From an uncultured Eubacteriales bacterium (GTDB taxonomy: Bacteria; Bacillota; Clostridia; Oscillospirales; Acutalibacteraceae), in the NCBI GenBank assembly GCA_900316025.1, contig ONBJ01000005.1, forward strand, positions 1 through 49,882: 49,882 bases of DNA, given 5' to 3'. The position numbers and the translations under genes were made by a program. Below, one piece after another: positions 25,346-34,136 of this stretch. How positions within the stretch are numbered: the first letter of the stretch is position 1; each line of letters begins with the position of its first letter. A model generated the notes under the pieces. It saw only the letters and a list, made by a program, of their open reading frames with translations. It had not been told where the DNA came from and searched no databases.

Positions 25346-28300
25346 ATGATAAGAAACCTTGGCAAAAAACTGGTAGCGGCAGCTTTGACAGCAACAATGC
25401 TTATGTCTGTCGTTATACCTACAGCTTTTGCCGCAACTCCTGAAATGACGAGTAAGAAAGTCCGTATCAATGCAATATCGGACGATATTCTGAAAGTTCT
25501 GGAGAAAAAAGAGGCACATATGCAGTCTTTGGAAATAACAGATGTTTCTTTCAATATTGAAAGAGATTTTGACCAGAGCTGTTATGTAACCGTAAAGAAC
25601 ACAGGCACGGAAAATGCAGTATTTTTCCTTTCGGTGGATAATCCCTACAGTGATATTTATCTGGGATTTATCGATGCAGGCTCGGCAACGCAGCCTACAC
25701 TGCTGACAGCAGGTGCAAGTACAAGAGTAAAGCTTTCGGTATTTGCACAGAGAGCTGAAAAGAACAAATACACACTTCCTGTAAAAGCGTATATTGTGGA
25801 CGGTGTGAACAATATACTGGACAATGAAGCTGAGGTAGATCTTAATCTGCCCGATGAAACACTGAATTTTACCTGTGACCTCACATCTTCCGATGAGGAA
25901 ACACTGGAGCAGAACTATCTGATAACAAACAACGGAGGAAAGCTCAGCAGTGTAAGTATATATGCAGATGAGGCTCTTGACAAATACGTTCTTCTTACCC
26001 CCGGTGTGAGCGAAACTCCGATGAAGGCAAACGAGAGCGTAAGCATAAAGGTAACTCCTGACTTTACCGCAATGAAAGAAGATAATCTTTCAAGAGTAAG
26101 CGGAAACCTTGTTATTTCTGCCGCAGGCAAAGAGAAGAAGTTTTCTGTTGTAATAGATACTCAGGGAAAAGACATATATTCCGTTACAATGAAAGACCTG
26201 ATACAGTATCAGAAGAGCGGAAAGGTATATTTTAACCTTTCACTTGACTCTCAGGCTATGCAGGACAGTTTTGTATTTGATAATAAGGGTTCGTCAGAAG
26301 AAATAAATCAGGATACCGACTGTACAATATCATATACGCTCCCGTTTATCGATGACAACACAGGACAAAAACTTGCAGAAGCAAGCAATACTATCAAAGT
26401 TTCCGCATATAAAGGAAACAAGCCTTCAGGAACAGTAATAGATAAAAATTACGAGTTCAATGAAGAGGCAGGTACTGTTACAGTTCATTACAGTTACGTT
26501 GTATCTTCAGATGATATAAAGTACGGTATTATGTCTGAAATACTGGAGGAAAATAACAGTACCAACGGGGAAACGGAAGTTTCCGGATATGATGAAGAAG
26601 AACAATCCAATACAGGATTGAAGAATGTAGCTAAGTTAATCAGCGAAGCTATAAATGATAAGAATACATCAGGAGATGATGTAATTACTGATGTGGCAGA
26701 AAGTTTTGGCGACTGGGCACCGAAAATAAATGACGGAGTATCACTTCTTGTAGACGGACAGGAAGTATTTAATTACGGTCTTGGTGCAGACGTTGCAGAT
26801 GTATTCGATTCTACTAAGAACTTAGGACAGACTTTGAGAGATGCTCCCAAGGTGAGCGGTGCAGCTGCAGGCTTTCAGCATACGTATGCATGGGTAGGCT
26901 TTGGAAAGAGTGCATATGATTTGGTTTACCATGCATCAAGTACAGAGAATTTCTATAAGCTTGACGATGTTCTTAATACTCCCAACAGTGTTATTTCAGG
27001 AGAGGAAAAGGAAAAATATGTCAAACTTGGTATTACAAAAGATGTTGTAAACGTTGGATTAGGTGCGGCAGGTATACTTACGCTTGGTTTGTCAGGCCCT
27101 GTAGGCTGGGGTGTAGCCGCAGGATTGTTCATTGGAGGCTGGATTTTCAATGAACTTATGGACGATGCTATGGAAGATATATCAGACAAGGCACAGGGTG
27201 AAGACGGCGAAGGCGGTTCTGATACATATCCCAACAAGAGAAATCAGTGTACCAATGCACAGAGAATAGGTGCTCCTGTTCCTAACTTCCCTTCCGTACC
27301 TGATACTCCCACACCGACACCTACAGCTCCGCCGACAGATCCACCGACGGCACCGACAGAGCCGCCGACAAATCCGCCGACAAATCCGCCGACAGCTCCG
27401 CCTACAAACCCCACAAGTCCTACAAGCCCTACAAAGCCCACTGAGCCGGCAACAAGTAAACCGCCTAAGAAAAAGTGGACATTTTACCTTAAAGCTTCTC
27501 CCGAACCCGGCATAGTAGGCGAGAATGTTAAATTAACTGCAACTGCAAAGAATGTTGATATTTCAAAGAATTTCAAATTCAAATTCTCATACAGAACAGC
27601 AGGTTCATGGAACTGGAAAGATATTACAGGCTGGACAGATACTCCCACAATAACAACCAAATTCAAGAAGGACGGAAAATATATTCTTCGTGTTGTTATA
27701 AAATCAACAGTAAATACCAATTTCTGGGTAGGTGTTGAAAAAGATTTCTATGTTAATCTGCCATCAGAGTATGAAAACAGCTATATAGATTCTGAACTGA
27801 AGGGTGCTAAATTCAATCCTTCACATAATATGATGCTTGTAACAACAAGACTTCAGGCTGGCGATGAATCAGCTAATGACAAGGTAATGACAACTTCTTT
27901 CAGAGTTTCAGGAAAGAGTAATAATTCATCAAACAATTATGTAAAGGTAGGTAAAACCGTAAATAACGGCTGCTCCAATATTTCAATGCAGATGGTTGAT
28001 ATGTCATCTGTAGTAAGTGCATTCAGTTACAATGGCGGTTCAAGTGCCGGAAGCGGAAGCTATTCTTTGGTAGCTGACTTTTCCACAACTCAGACCCATT
28101 TCAGAACTGTATCGGATATGGAGATAATACATTACTATCCTATCAACTCATCTGTAAATTATATAGGCAATCTTGATAATTACCGTGATATTACATTGAA
28201 GTCGGATTTCGCCGTTTATGAAGAGAATATCTATGTAGACGGAAAGTTCTATGTAAATGAGCCTACAACACTTCATTGTGACGTATTCAACAGAAACCTT

Positions 28301-30121
28301 GCAGGCGGCTGGGTAGACATAGTTGTAAAAGACGGCGATGATGTTATATACTCGGCTGAGGACGTATGGATGGGAAGAGCTTCAGCAAATAAGATTGAAA
28401 TTCCCTGGACACCTCAGACAAAGGACAGTCAGATTTCAGTAAAGCTTACAAACAAGAGTATGGTAACAAAGGAATTTGCTACAGACAACAACTTTGCTGA
28501 AAGAAAGCTTACAGCAATAGACTATCAGGTACCTGAAATAGGAGATATTCAGACAACAACTGCACTTGAGAACAGAGAGTTTGCAATTTCTTCAATAATT
28601 CAGAAAACACAGAATGTTACAGATGTAAAGATGTATATTGACGGTACTGAGATAAATGGTTTACAGTCATCAGTAAGTGGTACGGACATCAAAAAGTACT
28701 GGTATAACTGTCAGGGACTTACAGCAGGAAACCATACCGTAAAAATACTTGCAACGTATGAAAAAGCAGGCGGCAATTTTGCAATAGCAGAAAAATCGCT
28801 TGATTTCAGTGTAGTAAGCAATGCGGAATCCTGTGCTGTTATAAACAAAAATTCTTCTACAGGAAATACGAACCTTTCAGCAGACCTGTATAACGGCAAT
28901 AATTACTCTGGAACATATAAGCCTGATGAATCAGGTGTTATAACTATTCCGTTTACAACATCTATGTATCAGCATACATCTAACTACAAGGTAGTTGTAA
29001 ATACAACAAAGGGAATATTTATAACAGACCTCAAGGCAGGTACAATAAAGGTAAACAACAACTATGTACAGAATACCTTCAACGTAAAGGGAATGAGCAG
29101 CATCAGATATGCAATCCTTTACATTAAGGACAGCGACGAATACTATCAGCAGCTTGCATATAAATATCTCAACGGAAACGGTATGAGAGTATTCTATTTT
29201 GACGAAGCAGCTTATACTCAGTTTGCACAGACAAAAGATGCTTATCTGCTTGTTGTAACCGGCAGCGGCACAATGCACAAGCTCGACATCATAAAGAACG
29301 GCGTAAGAGTTACAAATTCAAGCGGAAGTATTACAGTATCCGATGAAAACATTTATCAGCCTCTGGCATCATCTTCAAAGGCAGTAGGTGTTCTGATTGC
29401 AAGTGCGGCAGGTGTTGAGGGAGCTTCCCTGAAGTCAAGCTGGAACACTTCATATCAGGGTAAGGCTAATATATCCGTATCAGCTTTCGGAAGTGAAATT
29501 GTGAACAAAGCATTTGCCAACGGAAAAACTACGGAGCTGCCTTATAATGATTATGTTATTGATTATACGCTCAAATCTGACAACTATGTATTTGAAGTTG
29601 AAAAAGAGCTGTCACTCAATTCCGAGAGCGTTACAAACAGAATTGAAAACAGCTTCAGCGGAAAAATCAGTCATCAGGAAACAGCAGAAGCAGAGGAAAC
29701 AATTTCCGTAAACGCATATGATATGGCAGACAAAAACGGAAATATGCTGAAATATGTTTCGGCAGTACGCAACAAGCCTGTTACAGCAACAATCAAGTTT
29801 ACAGATGTAAACGACAGCAGTAACGTAGTCACGAGAACCTTTAAGATTGATAACTTCAACGGCAATATTGAGAATGTAGCAGTTCCCGATAAGGCAGGCG
29901 ATTATAAACTCAGCATTTCAATGACCCTCGTAACAGAAACAACTATGGTCGGAGATTTGGACTCAGACGGAAAAATCAACGGTACAGATGTTTCGCTTAT
30001 GAAGAAGTTCATATACGGTGTTCAGACACCTACTTCAAAACAGAAAACCGTAGCTGATATTGACGGTTCAGGTACTATTGATAAAAATGATCTGACTCTT
30101 CTTAAAGAAATGCTTGCTTAA
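25346..30121 (+). CDS. Giant secreted dockerin protein with CARDB-like and tyrosine-rich modules
   Basis: A 1591-residue exported protein, ATG seven bases after AAAGGAGG, with a signal peptide ending PTAFAATP. Residues about 45-420 and 910-1100 contain CARDB-like beta domains (VTVKNTGTENAVFF; CDVFNRNLAGGWVDI). Residues about 450-640 are helical and carry a glycine-rich hydrophobic stretch (AAGILTLGLSGPVGWGVAAG, near 575-594). A Pro/Thr linker (about 649-709) and one tyrosine-rich module (about 712-805), like those in the neighbouring LRR protein, follow. Residues 1535-1591 are a type I-like dockerin: two calcium loops, DLDSDGKINGTD and DIDGSGTIDKND, each followed by a helix. Recognition positions differ (Gly-Thr versus Lys-Asn). 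No catalytic domain was recognised. The dockerin should plug into a cohesin, possibly those at 0.9-5.4 kb. Confidence 0.87.
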   Translation: MIRNLGKKLVAAALTATMLMSVVIPTAFAATPEMTSKKVRINAISDDILKVLEKKEAHMQSLEITDVSFNIERDFDQSCYVTVKNTGTENAVFFLSVDNPYSDIYLGFIDAGSATQPTLLTAGASTRVKLSVFAQRAEKNKYTLPVKAYIVDGVNNILDNEAEVDLNLPDETLNFTCDLTSSDEETLEQNYLITNNGGKLSSVSIYADEALDKYVLLTPGVSETPMKANESVSIKVTPDFTAMKEDNLSRVSGNLVISAAGKEKKFSVVIDTQGKDIYSVTMKDLIQYQKSGKVYFNLSLDSQAMQDSFVFDNKGSSEEINQDTDCTISYTLPFIDDNTGQKLAEASNTIKVSAYKGNKPSGTVIDKNYEFNEEAGTVTVHYSYVVSSDDIKYGIMSEILEENNSTNGETEVSGYDEEEQSNTGLKNVAKLISEAINDKNTSGDDVITDVAESFGDWAPKINDGVSLLVDGQEVFNYGLGADVADVFDSTKNLGQTLRDAPKVSGAAAGFQHTYAWVGFGKSAYDLVYHASSTENFYKLDDVLNTPNSVISGEEKEKYVKLGITKDVVNVGLGAAGILTLGLSGPVGWGVAAGLFIGGWIFNELMDDAMEDISDKAQGEDGEGGSDTYPNKRNQCTNAQRIGAPVPNFPSVPDTPTPTPTAPPTDPPTAPTEPPTNPPTNPPTAPPTNPTSPTSPTKPTEPATSKPPKKKWTFYLKASPEPGIVGENVKLTATAKNVDISKNFKFKFSYRTAGSWNWKDITGWTDTPTITTKFKKDGKYILRVVIKSTVNTNFWVGVEKDFYVNLPSEYENSYIDSELKGAKFNPSHNMMLVTTRLQAGDESANDKVMTTSFRVSGKSNNSSNNYVKVGKTVNNGCSNISMQMVDMSSVVSAFSYNGGSSAGSGSYSLVADFSTTQTHFRTVSDMEIIHYYPINSSVNYIGNLDNYRDITLKSDFAVYEENIYVDGKFYVNEPTTLHCDVFNRNLAGGWVDIVVKDGDDVIYSAEDVWMGRASANKIEIPWTPQTKDSQISVKLTNKSMVTKEFATDNNFAERKLTAIDYQVPEIGDIQTTTALENREFAISSIIQKTQNVTDVKMYIDGTEINGLQSSVSGTDIKKYWYNCQGLTAGNHTVKILATYEKAGGNFAIAEKSLDFSVVSNAESCAVINKNSSTGNTNLSADLYNGNNYSGTYKPDESGVITIPFTTSMYQHTSNYKVVVNTTKGIFITDLKAGTIKVNNNYVQNTFNVKGMSSIRYAILYIKDSDEYYQQLAYKYLNGNGMRVFYFDEAAYTQFAQTKDAYLLVVTGSGTMHKLDIIKNGVRVTNSSGSITVSDENIYQPLASSSKAVGVLIASAAGVEGASLKSSWNTSYQGKANISVSAFGSEIVNKAFANGKTTELPYNDYVIDYTLKSDNYVFEVEKELSLNSESVTNRIENSFSGKISHQETAEAEETISVNAYDMADKNGNMLKYVSAVRNKPVTATIKFTDVNDSSNVVTRTFKIDNFNGNIENVAVPDKAGDYKLSISMTLVTETTMVGDLDSDGKINGTDVSLMKKFIYGVQTPTSKQKTVADIDGSGTIDKNDLTLLKEMLA

Positions 30122-30162
30122 AAAGTTTTATAAGGAGCGTTAAAGCGATATTTTAATTACTG

Positions 30163-30212
30163 CGGAGGTCACAAAATCCGAATCAGGATTTTGTGACCTC
30201 CGTTTTTTTTTT
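30163..30212 (+). terminator. Strong intrinsic terminator after the dockerin gene
   Basis: A 17-bp perfect stem (CGGAGGTCACAAAATCC at 30163-30179 with 30186-30202) with a 6-base loop is followed by ten Ts. Confidence 0.95.
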
Positions 30213-30230
30213 CGGTTCTGACTTCCTGTA

Positions 30231-31280
30231 ATGCCCTTTTGTCAATCTGCATATATTTTTACAAACTATAAAAAGCAGGTGATTAAAACGGTAAAGAAAA
30301 TTTTGAGCATATTGCTCACACTCAGTATTTTAACAGGGATTTTTATTTTGTTTACAGGTCTGTCATCGGACGGTAAAAAAGATTTTATAAGGTATGCAGA
30401 ATTTAACGTATGTTACGAAGCTTTGGAAAAAGCTCTGGATTACGATATAAGCTCTAACAGGAATAATGAAAAGATAAAAATAAACTGGATAGAGGTTCTT
30501 GCGGCTTTGGGAGCAAAGTACGGAGGAGATTTCGGAAAATATAAGGAAAACGATATGACGGAGGTTGTCGAAAGGCTGAAAAACGGAGAAAAAATTGAAG
30601 AAATATGTCAGCAAAAAAGATACTATAATTACTACAAAGAGGTTTACAGTGCAGTACTGGGCGGCTTTACAGGCTGGTATACAGAAGAATGTGAGAATGA
30701 AAATGGAAAAACAGAAAATAATAAGAATTATGGATTGTGCGTATTTTCACCTGTAGCCAAGACCTTTCCTTTTTCTCATTATGATGATTTCGGAGCAGAC
30801 AGAAGCTACGGTTACAAGCGTCCTCATCTGGGACATGATTTGATGGCAGCTACAGGTACTCCTGTTGTGGCTATTGAAACAGGAACAGTCGAGATAATGG
30901 GTTGGAATCAGTACGGCGGCTGGAGAATAGGCATAAGAAGTATGGACAGAAAAAGATATTACTACTATGCACACCTCAGACAGAACAGACCTTTTCACCC
31001 CTATATAAAGGAAGGTAAGGTTGTAAACGCAGGAGACGTTATAGGATACGTCGGAAGAACAGGCTATAGTACTACTGAAAATACAAACAATATAGAAATA
31101 AGCCATCTTCATCTTGGAATGGAACTTGTTTTCGATGAAAGCCAGAAGGAATCGGATAACGAAATATGGATAAATTTATATGCAATAACAAAGCTTCTTG
31201 AAAAGCATAAAAGTACGGTTTACAGATTAGACGAAACAAAGGAGTTTTACAGCAGATACCGTTTCAGAAAAATTGACTGA
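30231..31280 (+). CDS. M23-family peptidase, membrane-anchored
   Basis: Zinc metallopeptidase of the LytM/M23 class, probably acting on peptidoglycan outside the membrane. A single N-terminal helix (ILSILLTLSILTGIFILFTGL) acts as signal or anchor. The catalytic domain (about 180-310) has zinc ligands His199 and Asp203 in HLGHD, the GTPVVAIETG strand, and the His292/His294 pair in SHLHLG; numbering from ATG 30231. All expected catalytic residues are present. Start is uncertain: the ATG at 30231 has no ribosome site and hugs the upstream terminator, while a GTG at 30279 would begin the protein right before the membrane helix but has AGCAGG with no spacer. Sporulation relatives (SpoIIQ type) share this layout, but a sporulation role is not shown. 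Confidence 0.87.
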   Translation: MPFCQSAYIFTNYKKQVIKTVKKILSILLTLSILTGIFILFTGLSSDGKKDFIRYAEFNVCYEALEKALDYDISSNRNNEKIKINWIEVLAALGAKYGGDFGKYKENDMTEVVERLKNGEKIEEICQQKRYYNYYKEVYSAVLGGFTGWYTEECENENGKTENNKNYGLCVFSPVAKTFPFSHYDDFGADRSYGYKRPHLGHDLMAATGTPVVAIETGTVEIMGWNQYGGWRIGIRSMDRKRYYYYAHLRQNRPFHPYIKEGKVVNAGDVIGYVGRTGYSTTENTNNIEISHLHLGMELVFDESQKESDNEIWINLYAITKLLEKHKSTVYRLDETKEFYSRYRFRKID

Positions 31281-31292
31281 TGCTCATACTAA

Positions 31293-31390
31293 GGTGCGAT
31301 TGCAATAACGGCAGCAAAAGCTGCCGTTATCTTTCAAGGGAAACCCTTGAAAGTGGTCAAAAGCAAAGCTTTTGACCGTGCAATCGCACC
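31293..31390. repeat. Cloverleaf intergenic repeat, copy 2
   Basis: Outer stem GGTGCGATTGCA (31293-31304) with its complement at 31379-31390, 12 bp. Inside are three perfect hairpins: ATAACGGCAGC/GCTGCCGTTAT (31305-31330), TTTCAAGGG/CCCTTGAAA (31332-31352) and GGTCAAAAGC/GCTTTTGACC (31355-31377). It starts 12 bases after the peptidase stop codon. The second arm resembles the TTCAAGGGC arm of triple-hairpin copy D, a hint that the two repeat families are related. Confidence 0.9.
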
Positions 31391-31489
31391 GTGCGTAAAA
31401 CGCAGATAAGTTGGTAAAAATAACAAAAACGAAAAAAATTGTCAATCTAAAATTGTTTGCGAAAGTTGTATTATTTTGATGTAATGTGG

Positions 31490-31518
31490 TTGACACGCAA
31501 ATACAAATTTATTAGAAT
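31490..31518 (+). promoter_or_regulatory. Strong sigma-A promoter for the lipoprotein-MBOAT-DHHW unit
   Basis: Perfect TTGACA (31490-31495), 17 bases, TAGAAT (31513-31518). The start codon at 31554 follows an AAGGAGG site. Confidence 0.85.
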
Positions 31519-31553
31519 ATAAAAAGTGCAAAATTCTTAAGGAGGAATAAAAA

Positions 31554-32039
31554 ATGAAAAAAGTATTTTTAGCTGTTATATCAGCAATGATTATTGCTTT
31601 ATGTATGTGCAGCTGCGGAAATTCAGGTTCAGGTACGGCTTCTACAGCAGCAAAGGAAATAAATCTCAGTGAAGTAATAAGCACTATCAACTCAGGCTCA
31701 CCCAATAAAATGGAACTGATTGAAAGCGTTGATGACCTTAACAAATATTACAGTATCAGCAAGGAAGATGTGAAAAGCTTCGGAGCTGAAATTGATAAAA
31801 GCGGTATAGATGAAGTTGTAATAGTAGAAGCTGTTGATGCTGATGCGGCTTCAAGAATACAGGCTAAGCTTCAGCAGAGATACAACTCAAAGAAACAGCA
31901 GGGAGCAAGCTACAGTCCCGAAGATTTGCAGATTATAAAGAACTGCTCTGTAAAAACCAACGGAAATATAGTAAGTATGATAATTTCTTCAAACGCAGGT
32001 GCTATGGAGGAAGTTCTCAACAGTGCCGTAAACGGCTGA
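31554..32039 (+). CDS. DUF4358-like lipoprotein
   Basis: A 161-residue lipoprotein with a lipobox ending CMCSC at residue 21 and a Gly/Ser/Thr-rich spacer. The body reads as a small alpha/beta domain (NKMELIESVDDLNKYYSI, GIDEVVIVEAVDADAASRIQ, IIKNCSVKTNGNIVSMIIS), which fits DUF4358, a family of clostridial lipoproteins of unknown function often found beside MBOAT and DHHW genes, as here. It is the first gene after a strong promoter and has an AAGGAGG ribosome site. Its 17-base gap to a second protein of the same type suggests tandem duplication followed by divergence. Confidence 0.8.
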   Translation: MKKVFLAVISAMIIALCMCSCGNSGSGTASTAAKEINLSEVISTINSGSPNKMELIESVDDLNKYYSISKEDVKSFGAEIDKSGIDEVVIVEAVDADAASRIQAKLQQRYNSKKQQGASYSPEDLQIIKNCSVKTNGNIVSMIISSNAGAMEEVLNSAVNG

Positions 32040-32065
32040 TTTAATAATAGACGGGTTTGTTATAT

Positions 32066-32608
32066 ATGAGAAGTTTAAAATTCAGCTTAAAAAGAAACTG
32101 CCTGATTTTTGTTTGCTTAATGTTGTGCCTTCTGGTGATATTTGGAGCATCAGGCTGTAAAATGAAAGGAAACGGCGGAAGTTCATCGGCTTCGGGAGTA
32201 TCATCATCTTCCGTACAGGACGGCAACGTACCCGAAAAGATTGTAAATGAGATAAAGGAAAAGTGTAAGCTTTCGGGTATGACGGAGCTTTCAAAGGAGC
32301 AGCTCTTTTCACGTTACGGAATATCGGAGGAGTATGTTATGTATTCTGCGGTATTGGTTTCGGGTGATTCTCTTTCCAAGGACGAGGTTATTGTTATAAA
32401 GGCTATGGACGAGGGCAGTGCCTGCTCGGTGCGTGACTGCCTTGATAAGTACTATGACAGCGTTCTCAAGGAAAGTAAGGAATATCTTCCCGATGAATAT
32501 GAAAAGCTTGAGAAAGCATCCGTTGTCAAGGACGGAATTTACGTGAGATTGTTTGTATCGGACGATGCGGCAAAAATGGACGAGATTTACAACTCTTACG
32601 AAAAATAA
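32066..32608 (+). CDS. DUF4358 lipoprotein
   Basis: A 180-residue lipoprotein; the first ATG of the frame at 32066 gives a basic N-terminus, a hydrophobic stretch and the lipobox IFGASGC. After a Ser/Gly-rich spacer comes the DUF4358 domain (MTELSKEQLFSRYGI, VLVSGDSLSKDEVIVIKA, VVKDGIYVRLFVSDD). The same order of strands is seen in the preceding lipoprotein, with low identity. No clear ribosome site precedes this ATG, so translation may be coupled to the gene 26 bases upstream. Function unknown; genomic company suggests a helper of surface glycan acylation. Confidence 0.83.
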   Translation: MRSLKFSLKRNCLIFVCLMLCLLVIFGASGCKMKGNGGSSSASGVSSSSVQDGNVPEKIVNEIKEKCKLSGMTELSKEQLFSRYGISEEYVMYSAVLVSGDSLSKDEVIVIKAMDEGSACSVRDCLDKYYDSVLKESKEYLPDEYEKLEKASVVKDGIYVRLFVSDDAAKMDEIYNSYEK

Positions 32609-32692
32609 ATTTTAATCGGAACGATGCTTACGGGCTGTTGCATATGAATTTGTGTATTCAGTGTGACAGCCCTGTTGTTTGGGGGAAATGAA

Positions 32693-34093
32693 ATGGTCTT
32701 TTCAAGTTTGCTTTTCTTATTTTTGTATTTGCCCGTAGTACTGTTGATTTATTATGTTACTCCTGTGAAATTCAGAAATGCTATGCTTTTTGCGGCAAAT
32801 CTTGTATTTTACGGCTGGGGCGAGCCTAAATTTACGTGGATTATGATTTTCTCAACTGTGGTAGATTATGTTCACGGATATTTTATAGGCAAGTACAGGG
32901 ATACCGACAGAAAAAAGGCAAAAGCATTTGTAATTTCTTCGGTAGTTATAAATCTCACAGTTCTTGGAATATTCAAGTATTCGGGTATGGTTGCAGGTAC
33001 TTTGAACGTACTTCCGTTTCTGAATATTCCCGATTTTAAAATTCCTCTGCCCATAGGTATTTCTTTCTATACATTCCAGACTATGTCCTATTCGATAGAC
33101 GTTTACAGAAAGGAAGCTGATGTTCAGAAGAATATAATTTCTTTCGGTACTTATGTATCGCTTTTTCCTCAGCTTATAGCAGGCCCTATAGTAAGATACA
33201 GAGATATAGCACATCAGCTCAATAACAGAAAAGAAACTCTGGATATGTTTACTATGGGTGTCAAGCGTTTTACAATAGGATTGGCAAAGAAGGTTCTTAT
33301 AGCAAACTATATGGGACTGCTCTGGGATACGCTGCGTCCTTCGATGAATACAAACGGAGTTCTGGCAAACTGGGTAGGAATAATAGCTTACACATTTCAG
33401 ATATATTTTGATTTCAGCGGATATTCCGATATGGCATGCGGACTTGGCAATATGTTCGGCTTTGAGTTTCTTAAAAACTTTGACTATCCGTATATTTCAA
33501 AGTCTATTACAGAATTTTGGAGAAGATGGCATATTTCACTGGGAACGTGGTTCAGAGATTATGTCTATATACCGCTCGGAGGAAACCGAAAAGGTATAAA
33601 AAGAAATATATTCAATATTTTTGTCGTATGGGCATTGACAGGTCTTTGGCACGGTGCAAGCTATAACTTTGTACTGTGGGGACTTTATTTCGGAATTATA
33701 CTTATTCTGGAAAAGTTCATACTCAAAAAAATACTGGAAACTCTTCCTGATATTGTAAAGCATATTTATTCAATAATCCTTATCGTATTCGGCTGGACGC
33801 TGTTCTACTTTGAGGATATGGGAGAACTGGGAAGATTTCTGGAAAATATGTTCAACTTTTCAAACGGTATTTTAAGTCACGAGGCTATGGTAACTGTTGT
33901 AGGATTTTTACCTCTGCTGCTTGTGGCAGGAGTTGCTTCTACACCTCTTGCAAGGAAAATATATGACGGGAAGATTAAAAATCTTAAATGCTGCTGGCTT
34001 CTTGAATCCGTATGTGCGGCTGTAATACTGATTATATGTACGGCTGCACTTGTAAGCAATTCCTACAATCCTTTCCTGTATTTCAGATTCTGA
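32693..34093 (+). CDS. MBOAT-family O-acyltransferase (AlgI/DltB type)
   Basis: A 466-residue polytopic membrane enzyme expected to move an acyl group across or at the membrane onto a surface glycan. Signatures: the N-terminal MVFSSLLFLFLYLPVVLLIYY helix, LPIGISFYTFQTMSY, YFDFSGYSDMACGLG, the ITEFWRRWHISLGTWFRDYVYIP loop (quoted here as the ITEFWRRWHISL core), and catalytic His320 in LTGLWHGASYNFVLWG. The length is normal. The start is the ATG at 32693 after GGGGG. The following DHHW gene is the usual extracytoplasmic partner. The glycan modified is not known; the polysaccharide locus 3 kb downstream is one candidate. Confidence 0.94.
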   Translation: MVFSSLLFLFLYLPVVLLIYYVTPVKFRNAMLFAANLVFYGWGEPKFTWIMIFSTVVDYVHGYFIGKYRDTDRKKAKAFVISSVVINLTVLGIFKYSGMVAGTLNVLPFLNIPDFKIPLPIGISFYTFQTMSYSIDVYRKEADVQKNIISFGTYVSLFPQLIAGPIVRYRDIAHQLNNRKETLDMFTMGVKRFTIGLAKKVLIANYMGLLWDTLRPSMNTNGVLANWVGIIAYTFQIYFDFSGYSDMACGLGNMFGFEFLKNFDYPYISKSITEFWRRWHISLGTWFRDYVYIPLGGNRKGIKRNIFNIFVVWALTGLWHGASYNFVLWGLYFGIILILEKFILKKILETLPDIVKHIYSIILIVFGWTLFYFEDMGELGRFLENMFNFSNGILSHEAMVTVVGFLPLLLVAGVASTPLARKIYDGKIKNLKCCWLLESVCAAVILIICTAALVSNSYNPFLYFRF

Positions 34094-34136
34094 CGCAATA
34101 TGAGTTACGCTTATAATAAACGGAGGAGGTTGCTTT

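Noticed and set aside
27244-27441. Minus-strand frame rich in Gly and Val
   Set aside because: It is the mirror of the Pro/Thr linker of the dockerin protein and has no ribosome site.
30231-30278. Firm assignment of the M23 peptidase start
   Set aside because: Neither ATG 30231 nor GTG 30279 has a properly spaced ribosome site, so the longer frame is listed with a caveat.
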